DNA from: Halioglobus sp.
GTDB lineage: Bacteria; Pseudomonadota; Gammaproteobacteria; Pseudomonadales; Halieaceae
Length of the DNA: 50,032 nt
NCBI GenBank assembly: GCA_002699145.1
Contig: PABK01000039.1
Coordinates: 1 to 50,032, forward strand
Direction of reading: 5' to 3'
Part shown: positions 26,551 to 34,863 of the stretch, one piece after another
Numbering within the stretch: position 1 is the first letter of the stretch
Layout: every line of letters begins with the position of its first letter
Notes under the pieces: generated by a model
What the model was told of the DNA's origin: nothing
Database searches by the model: none
Seen by the model: the letters and a program-made list of their open reading frames with translations, nothing else
Made by a program: the position numbers and the translations under genes

Positions 26551-26976
26551 CTAGAAAACGCCCGCCACCAGGTCGTCGAATTCCCAGAACGCGCGCAGGG
26601 ACAACACCCTGCCCTCGCCGTCCACGCGGTACAGCATCACCAGTTCGGCCCGCGACACCGCGCCGTCAGCGGAGCGTGTGGTGATGGTGCCCACGTTGGC
26701 ACACTCGTCGCCCGCGGCGAAGGATTCGCGTATATGAAAACGCACGTCGCCCTGGGCGATGACGTTGTCGTAGAAGGCGCTGATCGCCTCTATGCCGCGG
26801 TGGCCCTCGCCAGTCGGGTCCAGCGGGGACACGCCCACCGGGTCCTGCAGCAACCCCTCCGGGTGCCACAGCGCGAGCCATCCCTCGCGGTCCTTGTCCT
26901 GGATTGCGGCAATCGATTGCATGGCGGCGCTGCGTGCCGGGTGTTGGCGTTTCTGTTGCAGGTAGCTCAGCGACAT
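26551..26976 (-). CDS. SnoaL / ketosteroid-isomerase-like protein
   Basis: A 141-residue single-domain NTF2-fold protein. An N-terminal helix (MQSIAAIQDKDREGWLALWHPEG) leads to the cone-shaped sheet with GHRGIEAISAFYDNVI and ELVMLYRVDGEGRVLSLRAFWEFDDL. The size is that of steroid delta-isomerases and limonene-epoxide-type enzymes. It is the first gene of the minus-strand run SnoaL, cupin, P450 and faces an SDR across 208 bases. A delta-5/delta-4 isomerase role is tempting in a steroid locus but the catalytic acid pair was not confirmed. Confidence 0.78.
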   Translation of the reverse strand: MSLSYLQQKRQHPARSAAMQSIAAIQDKDREGWLALWHPEGLLQDPVGVSPLDPTGEGHRGIEAISAFYDNVIAQGDVRFHIRESFAAGDECANVGTITTRSADGAVSRAELVMLYRVDGEGRVLSLRAFWEFDDLVAGVF

Positions 26977-27184
26977 GGGCTTCTCCGGTGCGATGCTGGA
27001 AGCGCAACAATACCGCCGGCGCGGGCGACTTGCACCGTGTAACAGCAGCGCCGGGACAGCGCGGGCGGCGGCGATTCAGCCAGATGAACCAGCGCCCGTT
27101 TTCGCTCCCCGTACAACACCATACCCCGCTGGCCTGGCCTATACTTCGCCTTCTTTGAGCTGTCATACAATCGAGGGAATCACA

Positions 27185-27952
27185 ATGGGACGTCTGCAGG
27201 GAAAAACCGCCATTGTCACCGGCGGCGCGCGCGGCATGGGCGAGGCCACGGTCAGGATCATGGTCGAGGAAGGCGCGAAGGTCGTCATCGCCGATGTGCT
27301 GGACGAGCCGGGCCAGGCCCTGGCGAAGGAACTTGCACCCGCCACCGTCTTCGTGCACATGGACGTCACCAGCGCCGACGACTGGCGCGGCGCGGTGGCA
27401 GCCGCCGCGCAACTGGGCTCCCTCTCCGTGCTGGTCAACAACGCCGCCATCGTCATGCAGAAGACCATCATGGAGACCACGGAGGAGGACTTCATGCACA
27501 TCGTGCGCATCAACCAGCTCGGCGTGTTCCTGGGCATGCAGGCGGTGTTCGAGGCGCTCAAGGCCAGCGGCGGCGGCTCCATCATCAATGTCTCGTCCAT
27601 CGACGGCCTGCAGTCCAAAAACTCCCTCACCGCCTACTCGGCGACGAAATGGGCGGTGCGCGGCATGACCAAGGCGGCGGCGCTGGAGATGGGCAAGTAC
27701 AACATTCGCGTCAACTCGGTACACCCCGGCGGCATCTACACCGCGATGCACGGCGCCGAATTCATGAGTCGCGAGGACGCCGACGGCTTCTACAAGAACC
27801 ACGCCCTGCCACGGGTCGGCCTGCCACAGGAGGTCGCGGCGGTCACCGCCTTCCTCGCCTCGGACGAGGCCAGTTACAGCACCGGTTCGGAATTCATCGC
27901 CGATGGCGGCTGGAACGCCGGACTGGTGGAGGACGCCCTGCCCCAGCTATAG
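27185..27952 (+). CDS. SDR, 3-alpha/20-beta-hydroxysteroid dehydrogenase-like
   Basis: A 255-residue classical SDR: MGRLQGKTAIVTGGARGMGEA, NNAAIV, INVSSIDGLQSKNSLTAYSATKWAVRGMTKAAALEM (YxxxK), and IRVNSVHPGGIYT. The catalytic block closely resembles 3-alpha(20-beta)-hydroxysteroid dehydrogenases of actinobacteria. The ATG at 27185 has GAGGGAA before it. The open frame upstream is unlikely to be translated. Position 27140-27145 (TATACT) could be a -10 element. Confidence 0.88.
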   Translation: MGRLQGKTAIVTGGARGMGEATVRIMVEEGAKVVIADVLDEPGQALAKELAPATVFVHMDVTSADDWRGAVAAAAQLGSLSVLVNNAAIVMQKTIMETTEEDFMHIVRINQLGVFLGMQAVFEALKASGGGSIINVSSIDGLQSKNSLTAYSATKWAVRGMTKAAALEMGKYNIRVNSVHPGGIYTAMHGAEFMSREDADGFYKNHALPRVGLPQEVAAVTAFLASDEASYSTGSEFIADGGWNAGLVEDALPQL

Positions 27953-28049
27953 CCGGGGCGGGACCTGCCGTCGCGGTGCGCCTGCCTCCGCCAGCGGCTC
28001 AGCGAACAGGCCCGCGGGGTTCCCGGGCTGAACACACAGGAGACGCGGT

Positions 28050-28799
28050 ATGTTCCAGGGCATCACCTACAACTTCAGCGGCGCCAGAGTGCTGGTGACC
28101 GGCGGCACCAGCGGTATCGGGCTGGGTTGCGCCCAGGCCTTCCGCGACGCCGGGGCCCAGGTGCTGATCACCGGGCGCGCCGCCGGCGTGGACAGTTACG
28201 AGGGCGATTTCGACGGGCTGGCCTACCGCCAGGTCGACGTGGCCGAGCGCGCGCAGCTACGGGCGCTGGCGGCGTCGCTGGACGGGCTGGACATCCTGGT
28301 CAACAGCGCCGGTGGCATGCAGGACGACGAGTGGGGCCACGACGGTTTCGACCGTTCCATCGCCGTCAACCTGTCCAGCGTGTTCCACCTCAGTACCGCG
28401 TGCAAGGACCTGCTCGCGGCCAGCGATTTTCCCGGCGGCGCCAGCGTCATCGGCATCGCCTCCATGACCTCCTACTTCGGCTTCGAGTGGACCCCCGGCT
28501 ACGGCCCCGCCAAAGCCGGGCTGGTGCAGGTGATCAAGACCCTGGGCATGAGCTGGGGCCCGCTGGGCATCCGCGCCAATGCCGTGGCGGCCGGCCTGAC
28601 CCGCTCCAACCTCACCGCCTTCACCCTGGACCACATGGAGGAGATGGTCGCCGACACGCTGAAACGCCAGGGCATCAAGCGCACCGGCGTGCCCGCGGAC
28701 ATCGCCGCGGCGGTACTGTTCTTGTGCTCTCCCGCCGCATCCTGGATCACCGGCCAGACACTGCCGGTGGACGGCGGTTTCAATACCGGGATGAGCTGA
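28050..28799 (+). CDS. SDR family oxidoreductase
   Basis: A 249-residue SDR with TGGTSGIGLG and NSAGG. Catalytic IASMTSYFGFEWTPGYGPAKAGLVQ (Y-G-P-A-K) and GQTLPVDGGFNTGMS follow at the C-terminus. AGGAG stands seven bases before the ATG. It is separated from the preceding SDR by 97 bases on the same strand and is probably cotranscribed. The sequence between TG motif and the NSAG strand is short, with an acidic EGDFDGLAYRQVDV segment. Substrate unknown. Confidence 0.85.
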   Translation: MFQGITYNFSGARVLVTGGTSGIGLGCAQAFRDAGAQVLITGRAAGVDSYEGDFDGLAYRQVDVAERAQLRALAASLDGLDILVNSAGGMQDDEWGHDGFDRSIAVNLSSVFHLSTACKDLLAASDFPGGASVIGIASMTSYFGFEWTPGYGPAKAGLVQVIKTLGMSWGPLGIRANAVAAGLTRSNLTAFTLDHMEEMVADTLKRQGIKRTGVPADIAAAVLFLCSPAASWITGQTLPVDGGFNTGMS

Positions 28800-28847
28800 G
28801 CGCAGTCAGGCTTCGGTGCGCCACGAGGCAGCCAGACTGCCGGCGGC

Positions 28848-30584
28848 TCAGGGCTGGAACGGGAAAACCTGCGGCACGAGCAGGATCACCACGGCGGCGT
28901 AGACGATGGACAACGGCAGGCCCGCGCGGAAATAATCGCGGAATTCATAGCCGCCGAGGTTCTGCACCATCAGGTTGGTGGTGTAGCCGTAAGGCGTGAG
29001 GAAACTGGCGCTGGCGCCGTAGGCCACGGCCATGACGAAGGGCATGAAACTGACGCCGTAGCTCTCGGCCAGCCCGAAGGCCACCGGGAAGGCCAGCGCG
29101 GCGGCCGCGTTGTTGGTCATGGTCTCGGTGAGCAGCAGCGTCCCCAGGTAGATACCGATCATCGCGCCCCAGGGTCCCATCACAGCGAGATTCGCGCGCA
29201 GGGTGTCGGCCAGCACGGCCACCAGCCCCGAGTTGGACAGCGCCTGCGACAGGGTCAGCGCCGAGGCGATGATCAGCCACAACTCGAAGGGGAAGCGACG
29301 GCGCAATTCCCCGCCGCCGACCACGCCGAGCAGCAGCATCACGCACAACAGGCCCGCCACTCCCTTGATCAGCGGCACCAGTTCCAGGGTGGCCAGCGCC
29401 ACCACCAGGAACAGGCCGGCGGTGACCACGTAGTTCTGCAGCGCGGTGGTCTGTGCCTGCCCGACCTCCTCGTTGACGATGACGAAGTTCTTGTCGAGGT
29501 TCTTGCGCTCGTTGAAGTCCGGTCCCACCGCCAGCATCATGCTGTCGCCGGCCTGGATGGTGATATTGCCGAGCTTGCCCGACAGGCGCTTGCCGCCTCG
29601 GCGCATGCCCACCACCGCGGCGTCGAACACCGAGCGAAAGGCGCTTTCCTTCACCGTCCTGCCTTCGATGGCCGCGTTGGGCATGACGATGACCTCGATC
29701 ATGTTCTCGCGCAGCAGGCCCTCCTCCACGGCGAACAGGCGCAGGCCGTCGAAAGCCTCCAGCGCCTGCACCCGGGTGATGTCGCCGGAGAATATGAGCT
29801 TGTCCCCCGCCTCGATATGCTCCTGGGGCGTCACCGGCGATATCAGGTAGTTGCCGCGCACGATCTCCACCAGGAACAGGTCCTCCAGGTCGCGCAGCCT
29901 GTTTTCCAGGATCGTCTTGCCGATCAGGCTGGAGGCCTCGCTGACTTCCGCCTCGATGACGTACTCGTTGATATCCAGCGGCTCCACACTACTCACCGGG
30001 AGCAGGCGCGAGCTGATGAGCATGGCGACCAGCCCCAGCACGGTGGCGGTCGCGCCGACGGCGAGAAAATCGAAGAACGCCAGCGAGTGCTCGCCGTTGG
30101 TGGCGTCCTGCAGGAAGCTGCTGACGATGAGATTGGTGGAGGTGCCGATCAGTGTCATGGTGCCGCCGAGTATGGCGGCATAGGACAGCGGGATGAGCAG
30201 CTTGGATACCGGGTGGTGACGGTTGCTGCGCACCGTGTGCGCCAGGGTGGCGACCACCGCGGTGTTATTGATAAACGCTGAAAACAACGCCGTTGCACCG
30301 CCCAGGCGCAGCAGGCTGCCGGCATAGCTCGGCGTGATCAAGGTGTGCGACAGCCGCGACAGCCACGGCATCTTCTCCAGGCCCGTCGACACCAGCAACA
30401 ACAGCACCAGGGTGATCACACCGGGATTGGAGGCCTTGTCCAGCACCTCCGCGGTATCCACCAAACCGAAGAAATACGCCGCCAGCATGCTGCAGACAAA
30501 CACCCACACGGCTTGCAGGCGTGTGAAAATCAGGCAGAACAGGAGTCCGGCGAAGAGGGCTGCGACCAGCAACTGGTCAACCAT
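28848..30584 (-). CDS. SLC13-type transporter with two TrkA-C domains
   Basis: A 578-residue inner-membrane permease. N-terminal helices (residues 1-200) contain VFVCSMLAAYFFGLVDTAEVL and TGLEKMPWLSRL. Two cytosolic RCK/TrkA-C domains sit at about 205-290 (SSLIGKTILENRLRDLEDLFLVEIVRG) and 300-385, and a second membrane half ends in VVILLVPQVFPFQP. This is the layout of the SLC13/divalent-anion:Na symporter relatives with regulatory RCK inserts. ATG at 30584 chosen, as the extra 26 upstream residues are not membrane-like. Substrate could be dicarboxylate, sulfate or another anion. Sulfate would fit the sulfatase in the window, but that is conjecture. Confidence 0.88.
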   Translation of the reverse strand: MVDQLLVAALFAGLLFCLIFTRLQAVWVFVCSMLAAYFFGLVDTAEVLDKASNPGVITLVLLLLVSTGLEKMPWLSRLSHTLITPSYAGSLLRLGGATALFSAFINNTAVVATLAHTVRSNRHHPVSKLLIPLSYAAILGGTMTLIGTSTNLIVSSFLQDATNGEHSLAFFDFLAVGATATVLGLVAMLISSRLLPVSSVEPLDINEYVIEAEVSEASSLIGKTILENRLRDLEDLFLVEIVRGNYLISPVTPQEHIEAGDKLIFSGDITRVQALEAFDGLRLFAVEEGLLRENMIEVIVMPNAAIEGRTVKESAFRSVFDAAVVGMRRGGKRLSGKLGNITIQAGDSMMLAVGPDFNERKNLDKNFVIVNEEVGQAQTTALQNYVVTAGLFLVVALATLELVPLIKGVAGLLCVMLLLGVVGGGELRRRFPFELWLIIASALTLSQALSNSGLVAVLADTLRANLAVMGPWGAMIGIYLGTLLLTETMTNNAAAALAFPVAFGLAESYGVSFMPFVMAVAYGASASFLTPYGYTTNLMVQNLGGYEFRDYFRAGLPLSIVYAAVVILLVPQVFPFQP

Positions 30585-30676
30585 TAAGCAATTCCACGAA
30601 CCCGTTATTGTGATGTGCAAAGCATACGCGCTACGGGGGCCGTGCGACAATAGCCCGGCCACGGCACAATTTCCGC

Positions 30677-30682
30677 TACACT
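30677..30682 (+). promoter_or_regulatory. Candidate -10 element (TACACT)
   Basis: TACACT, 39 bases before the redoxin ATG in the divergent interval with the transporter gene. No convincing -35 hexamer is seen. One of several copies of this hexamer before genes in this window. Confidence 0.3.
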
Positions 30683-30721
30683 GGCGCAGGACCCGCGTAC
30701 CACAGGAGGCTTGCCGCGCAC

Positions 30722-31372
30722 ATGAAAAAATTGCCCGTCATCACCGCCCTGCTGCTGGCCGGCGCCCTCGCTGCCTGGTATTTCCGCGAGCCGCTGGGTG
30801 ACCTGGCGGCGGCATACCAGACCCGGGACATGTTTGTCACGGCGGAAGCGGCGACCATGACGCTGGGACCGGCGACCGGCAGCCACTTTCCCGGTCTGCA
30901 GGCCAGCTACCAGGGACGCAGGATCACCCTGGTGCAGGAATTCGCCGGCAGCAATGGCACCGTGCTGGTCGCCCTGCGCTCCCTCGACTGGTGCGTCTAC
31001 TGCAAGCGCCAGCTTGTACAGCTGAACGAGTACAAGCCCTTCTTCGACGCCGCGGGCATCGCACTGGTGGTCATCACCTACGATCCGCCGCCGGTACAGC
31101 AGGCCTTCCAGCGCGAGCACGGCATCGATATTCCGCTGCTGTCCGACGAACAGTCACTGAGCTTTCGCACCCTGGGCATCCTCAACGAGGACTTCCAGCC
31201 CGGTGACAGCGAGTACGGTATCCCGCACCCGGGCCTGATCGTGATCGATGACGAGGGTGTCGTCGCGGGCAAGCTTTTCGTGGAGTCCCCCGAGCAGCGC
31301 GTGGATTCCAAGGCTGCGCTGCGCTACGCGCGCCGCGCGCTGGGACTGAAGTCGCCCTTCGCGCTGCGCTGA
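30722..31372 (+). CDS. Membrane-anchored thioredoxin-like (AhpC/TSA redoxin) protein
   Basis: A 216-residue protein with an uncleaved or cleavable N-terminal hydrophobic helix (residues 4-20) and a redoxin domain at 50-205. The active site is SLDWC91-V-Y-C94-KRQ, giving a CxxC pair at the peroxiredoxin/thioredoxin position. PHPGLIVIDDEGVVAGKLFVES follows. The anchoring suggests a periplasmic thiol reductase or peroxidase. It faces the transporter gene and precedes a TetR regulator. No specific partner is evident. Confidence 0.82.
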   Translation: MKKLPVITALLLAGALAAWYFREPLGDLAAAYQTRDMFVTAEAATMTLGPATGSHFPGLQASYQGRRITLVQEFAGSNGTVLVALRSLDWCVYCKRQLVQLNEYKPFFDAAGIALVVITYDPPPVQQAFQREHGIDIPLLSDEQSLSFRTLGILNEDFQPGDSEYGIPHPGLIVIDDEGVVAGKLFVESPEQRVDSKAALRYARRALGLKSPFALR

Positions 31373-31375
31373 GAC

Positions 31376-31381
31376 TATAAT
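31376..31381 (+). promoter_or_regulatory. Perfect -10 hexamer before the TetR gene
   Basis: TATAAT, 34 bases before the ATG at 31416. The -35 region shows no good match, and the element starts three bases after the redoxin stop. GGGAGCGAGGG then provides a ribosome site. Confidence 0.4.
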
Positions 31382-31415
31382 CGCGCTTTTTGGCGTCGAC
31401 CCGCGGGAGCGAGGG

Positions 31416-32105
31416 ATGGGCAGCACATCGGGCAGCACATCGGGCAGTACACCCGGCAACAGGCACGCCACGCGCTCTGCACAGACCCGCCAGCGTTTTA
31501 TCGAGGCCGCCCAGCGCCTGTTCGCCGAACGCGGCGTGGCCTCGGTGTCGGTCAACGCGATCACCGCCGCTGCCGGGCAGAAAAACCGCAACGCACTGCA
31601 GTACCATTTCGGCAATCGCGACGGGCTGCTGCAGGCGATCATCGACCACCACGCCGCGCGGGTGCACGCGCTGCGCCGGGACTACATGCGATCGGCGGAC
31701 TTCACACGGGAACCGGCCAGCCACGCCGCCGCCCGCGCCCTGGTCATGCCGCTGGCGCAACACATCGAGGCGGATGCCGGCGGCGCACACTACGTGAAAA
31801 TTCTCTCGCAACTGGCGGCGTTGAACAGCGATATCGTCAACCCCGCCACGCGCTCCGGGCTGAGTTTCCAGCAGGAAGAGGAACTGGCCGCGCTGATGCG
31901 CGACGCCGCAGCCCACCTGCGCCCGGCGGAGGCGCGCCGGCGCCTGTTCCTGGTGGTGAGCATCACTTTCCACGGTCTCGCCGATATCTGCCGCGCGCGC
32001 GAGGCGCAGGACGTGACGCCGGCGCTGGAGCAGTCGGCGCGGCTCATGGAGCAGGTCGCCCTGGCCATCGAGTCGCTGCTGGCCGCCCCGGCGCTGGAGG
32101 ACTGA
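31416..32105 (+). CDS. TetR-family regulator with N-terminal GSTS repeat
   Basis: A 229-residue TetR protein. The helix-turn-helix region is TRQRFIEAAQRLFAERGVASVSVNAITAAAGQKNRNALQYHFGNRDGLLQAII (about 24-76), followed by the ligand domain. The first 13 residues, GSTSGSTSGSTPG after the initiator, come from three 12-base tandem repeats. Such low-complexity heads are unusual and may be phase- or length-variable. The gene is convergent with the DUF3604 gene. Its targets are not evident, as no neighbouring palindrome stands out. Confidence 0.85.
   Translation: MGSTSGSTSGSTPGNRHATRSAQTRQRFIEAAQRLFAERGVASVSVNAITAAAGQKNRNALQYHFGNRDGLLQAIIDHHAARVHALRRDYMRSADFTREPASHAAARALVMPLAQHIEADAGGAHYVKILSQLAALNSDIVNPATRSGLSFQQEEELAALMRDAAAHLRPAEARRRLFLVVSITFHGLADICRAREAQDVTPALEQSARLMEQVALAIESLLAAPALED
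31418..31453 (+). repeat. 12-base tandem repeat, three units, inside a TetR gene
   Basis: GGGCAGCACATC at 31418-31429 and 31430-31441, then GGGCAGTACACC (two changes) at 31442-31453. In frame it codes GST-S repeats. Unit length is a multiple of three, so copy-number change would lengthen or shorten the protein without frameshift. Confidence 0.9.
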
Positions 32106-32115
32106 GGGCCCTCAG
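32102..32115. repeat. 14-base palindrome holding both convergent stop codons
   Basis: CTGAGGGCCCTCAG is a perfect dyad. Its TGA at 32103-32105 ends the TetR gene, and its mirror TGA (32114-32112 on the minus strand) ends the DUF3604 gene. Without T runs it is at best a weak bidirectional stop signal. Confidence 0.7.
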
Positions 32116-34013
32116 GGCGCGGGGTTGTACCAGATCGGCGAGGTCCAGGCGCGTTCCTGCAGCACCGGCCGGTGCTCCGCCGCGCAGCATCCCTCAAGCC
32201 CGTCACCGATGGTCTCGGGCCGGGAACAGTCCACGCCGTTGGCGATGCAGATGCGCTGGCTCCAGCGACAGCTGGGGTTCTCCACCACCCGCGCGTAGTA
32301 CCAGGCGCGCTCCTGTGGGTCGAAATCCTTGTCCGACCACACCGCGCAGAGCTGGGCGAAGCCCTCGCCCCTGGGCTGGCAGCTGCGCGTATCGACCGTG
32401 GCGCCATTGTGCGGGTCTCCGGCAACGTCGATAACCTGTTCGCGGTAGCGCCCCTGGTCGTCCAGCCGCCCCTTGATCACCTGCAGGCGTTGCAGCGGCA
32501 TGCCAGGCCAGGCCTGGCTGCCCGGATCCTGGCTGGCCAGCACCAGGAAGCGCGGTGCGTCACCGTCAGCCCCGTTCAATTCGCCCCCCATGGGCACGCC
32601 GCCGGCGTAGGCGCGCTCGATGCGATCCGGACGGAAACACAGATCCTCGGGGTAGTCCCAGCCGGCGAAAAAGCGGCTGGTGATGCGCGGCCCGCTGGTG
32701 CCGTAGGTCTCGCGGCGGCGCAGCGCGTCGAACAGCGCGTCGCGGCTGTTTTCCTCCGCCCAGACCACGGCCAGGCCGCCGGGGTTGTACTCGAGCTTGT
32801 CCGGCAGGCCCGGGGGCACCGCGTCCCTGGACGGCTCGCCCGCGCCGCCATGGCCGAGGAAGTCGCCCTCCTGCGCCGCGCCCGGCGTACCCAGGTGCGT
32901 GTCGGTACTGGCGATGAAGCCAAAGCGGTAGGGATCCGCGCCCAGTTCCGCCTGCAGGGCCAGGCCGCGGCCCAGCACCTCGCGCACGAAACCGGTGTCC
33001 GGCCGCGGCGGGTTGCCGTAGCCGGCGATGTTGTCAATGGGCAGTTGCTCGAACGCGCACAGTTCGTCGACGCTGACGCCCGCCTCGTAGTAACACTCCG
33101 AGGCGCCCTTGTGCTGCATGATCTCCACCACCGGTTCCATGCGGCTGCGGCGGCTGGCGTAATCCGCGCTCATCGCGGCGCCGCCGTCGCCCAGGCCGTC
33201 GAACATGGCGCCCGCGCTCATGTTGGAATTGTGCGGGATGACCAGCGCGTCGCAGGCGCCCTGCGCGTCGATACACCGCTGGTCCAGGGCCGACCACAGG
33301 CGTTCGGGGGCGGGGGCATCGATGAAGCTGACCGGCAGTTCCGGTACCTCGGCGTTGCGAAACACCACGTTGCGGTGCAGGTTGCCGCCGCCCTCGGCGC
33401 GCAGGCCGGTCCACTCGTAGCCGACGAAACTGGTGAAATCACAGTCGGCGGAACGGTCGTAGTGCTGCTCCGCCGCCTGCAGCATTTCCCCCCAGGGCAC
33501 CCGCGCCGCCTGCAGGCACAACGCGTCGTCCTCGCCGCACTGACCCATGTGCGTCGCGCGCATGGAGGACATGAAATTGAACAGGTAAAAGGCGCCGCGC
33601 GGCCAGTGGCGGTACAGCAGGCACTGCCAGGAGTCGTAGCCCTGCACCTCGGGCGTGTTGCACATGTGCACCTCACCGATCAGCTCCGCGTGGTCCGACA
33701 CCATGGCGAAATCCAGTGGCCGGTCGAGCTGCAGCGAGCGCAGGCTCTTGCCGTTCTCCAGCCAGGGCTGGATACCGAGCTTCTCGCCGCGGGCAAACTG
33801 ATAGGCCTGGTCCGGTGTGGTGCGGGTGCCCTGGGTGCTGGCGTCCAGCGAGTAGCGGGTGTGCACGTGCAGGTCACCGAAAAACGGCTGGCGCAGCGGG
33901 TCGGCGTCGCGGCAGGGCTGGCGCTGTTCGGAGTAGTCGCGCGCCGCCACAGGCGCGGTCGCGCACAGGGTGGACAGCGCCAGGCAGGCCAGCAGGAGAC
34001 GGCCGCGCTTCAT
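32112..34013 (-). CDS. Exported DUF3604 protein (PHP-like metal hydrolase)
   Basis: A 633-residue protein with a signal peptide (MKRGRLLLACLALSTLCATAPVAA). FFGDLHVHTRYSLDA is a PHP-type His-x-His metal site, followed by FAMVSDHAELIGE, VIPHNSNMSAG and IASTDTHLGTPG. This is the DUF3604 family, which is widespread in marine steroid/terpene-degrading and other Proteobacteria and has no settled reaction. The start ATG overlaps the stop of the upstream SDR by four bases (ATGA), so they are translationally coupled. A periplasmic hydrolase acting on an ester, lactone or phosphoester is a guess. Confidence 0.85.
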   Translation of the reverse strand: MKRGRLLLACLALSTLCATAPVAARDYSEQRQPCRDADPLRQPFFGDLHVHTRYSLDASTQGTRTTPDQAYQFARGEKLGIQPWLENGKSLRSLQLDRPLDFAMVSDHAELIGEVHMCNTPEVQGYDSWQCLLYRHWPRGAFYLFNFMSSMRATHMGQCGEDDALCLQAARVPWGEMLQAAEQHYDRSADCDFTSFVGYEWTGLRAEGGGNLHRNVVFRNAEVPELPVSFIDAPAPERLWSALDQRCIDAQGACDALVIPHNSNMSAGAMFDGLGDGGAAMSADYASRRSRMEPVVEIMQHKGASECYYEAGVSVDELCAFEQLPIDNIAGYGNPPRPDTGFVREVLGRGLALQAELGADPYRFGFIASTDTHLGTPGAAQEGDFLGHGGAGEPSRDAVPPGLPDKLEYNPGGLAVVWAEENSRDALFDALRRRETYGTSGPRITSRFFAGWDYPEDLCFRPDRIERAYAGGVPMGGELNGADGDAPRFLVLASQDPGSQAWPGMPLQRLQVIKGRLDDQGRYREQVIDVAGDPHNGATVDTRSCQPRGEGFAQLCAVWSDKDFDPQERAWYYARVVENPSCRWSQRICIANGVDCSRPETIGDGLEGCCAAEHRPVLQERAWTSPIWYNPAP

Positions 34014-34834
34014 ACCTCTCGACCTGAGGTCGAACCGTAGCGCCGCGCGTGCGCGTCCAGGGCGTCCAGTATGCCCTGGTGGCGCATGGCAATGATGTCG
34101 CGGTAGTCGTCGTGGGTGATGATATAGAACTCACCCTCGCGCACCGCGTCGATCACCCGGCGCCCCACGTCCTGCGGCGCGATGCCGCTGGCCGTGTCCG
34201 GGGCCGGCTGTTCGTGGTCTATGCCGGGGTCGAGCTGCTGCGGCCGCACCTCGAAGGACTTCGTGGTCAGCTGTGTGTCCACCAGCCCCGGGCACAGCAC
34301 CGACACGCCGACACCCTTGTCCGCCATCTCCATGAGCAGCGACTCGGACAGGCCGACCACGGCGAACTTGGTGGTCGTGTACAGCCCCTCGGGGGGGCCG
34401 GAGATCAGTCCGCCCATGGAGGCGGTGTTGACGATATGCCCCTCGCCCTGGGCCGCGAGCAGCGGGCCAAAGGCGGTCACCCCGTGGATGACGCCGTACA
34501 AATTGACGTTGATAAGGAACTGCCAGTCGCGGATATCCGCCTCCACCATCAGCGCACCCACCCACACGCCGGCGTTGTTGCACAGCAGGTGTACCGCGCC
34601 AAAGCGCTCCAGTGCGGCGTCGCGCAAGGCTTCCACCGAGGCCAGGTCCGAGACGTCGACGCGACAGGCCATGGCGTCGTCGCCGATGGATGCGGCGACC
34701 GCCTGCGCGCTGTCCAGGTCGATATCCGCGACGACGACGCGCATGCCGGCGTCGGCCGCGGCGCGCGCTATGCCCTCGCCGATTCCCGATCCCGCGCCCG
34801 TCACCACCGCGACCTTGCCGTCCAGTTCCTGCAT
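34010..34834 (-). CDS. SDR family oxidoreductase
   Basis: A 274-residue SDR: MQELDGKVAVVTGAGSGIGEG, NNAGVWVG, NTASMGGLISGPPEGLYTTTKFAVVGLSE (Y-T-T-T-K), and a C-terminal extension EGEFYIITHDDYRDIIAMRHQGILDAL. I place the start at the ATG at 34834; a longer open frame upstream is a shadow of the zinc dehydrogenase gene in another frame. It lies 29 bases after that gene and overlaps the DUF3604 start, forming a three-gene minus-strand unit. Confidence 0.87.
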   Translation of the reverse strand: MQELDGKVAVVTGAGSGIGEGIARAAADAGMRVVVADIDLDSAQAVAASIGDDAMACRVDVSDLASVEALRDAALERFGAVHLLCNNAGVWVGALMVEADIRDWQFLINVNLYGVIHGVTAFGPLLAAQGEGHIVNTASMGGLISGPPEGLYTTTKFAVVGLSESLLMEMADKGVGVSVLCPGLVDTQLTTKSFEVRPQQLDPGIDHEQPAPDTASGIAPQDVGRRVIDAVREGEFYIITHDDYRDIIAMRHQGILDALDAHARRYGSTSGREV

Positions 34835-34863
34835 GCTGTTCTCCCTCGTTGAAGCGCCGGCCC

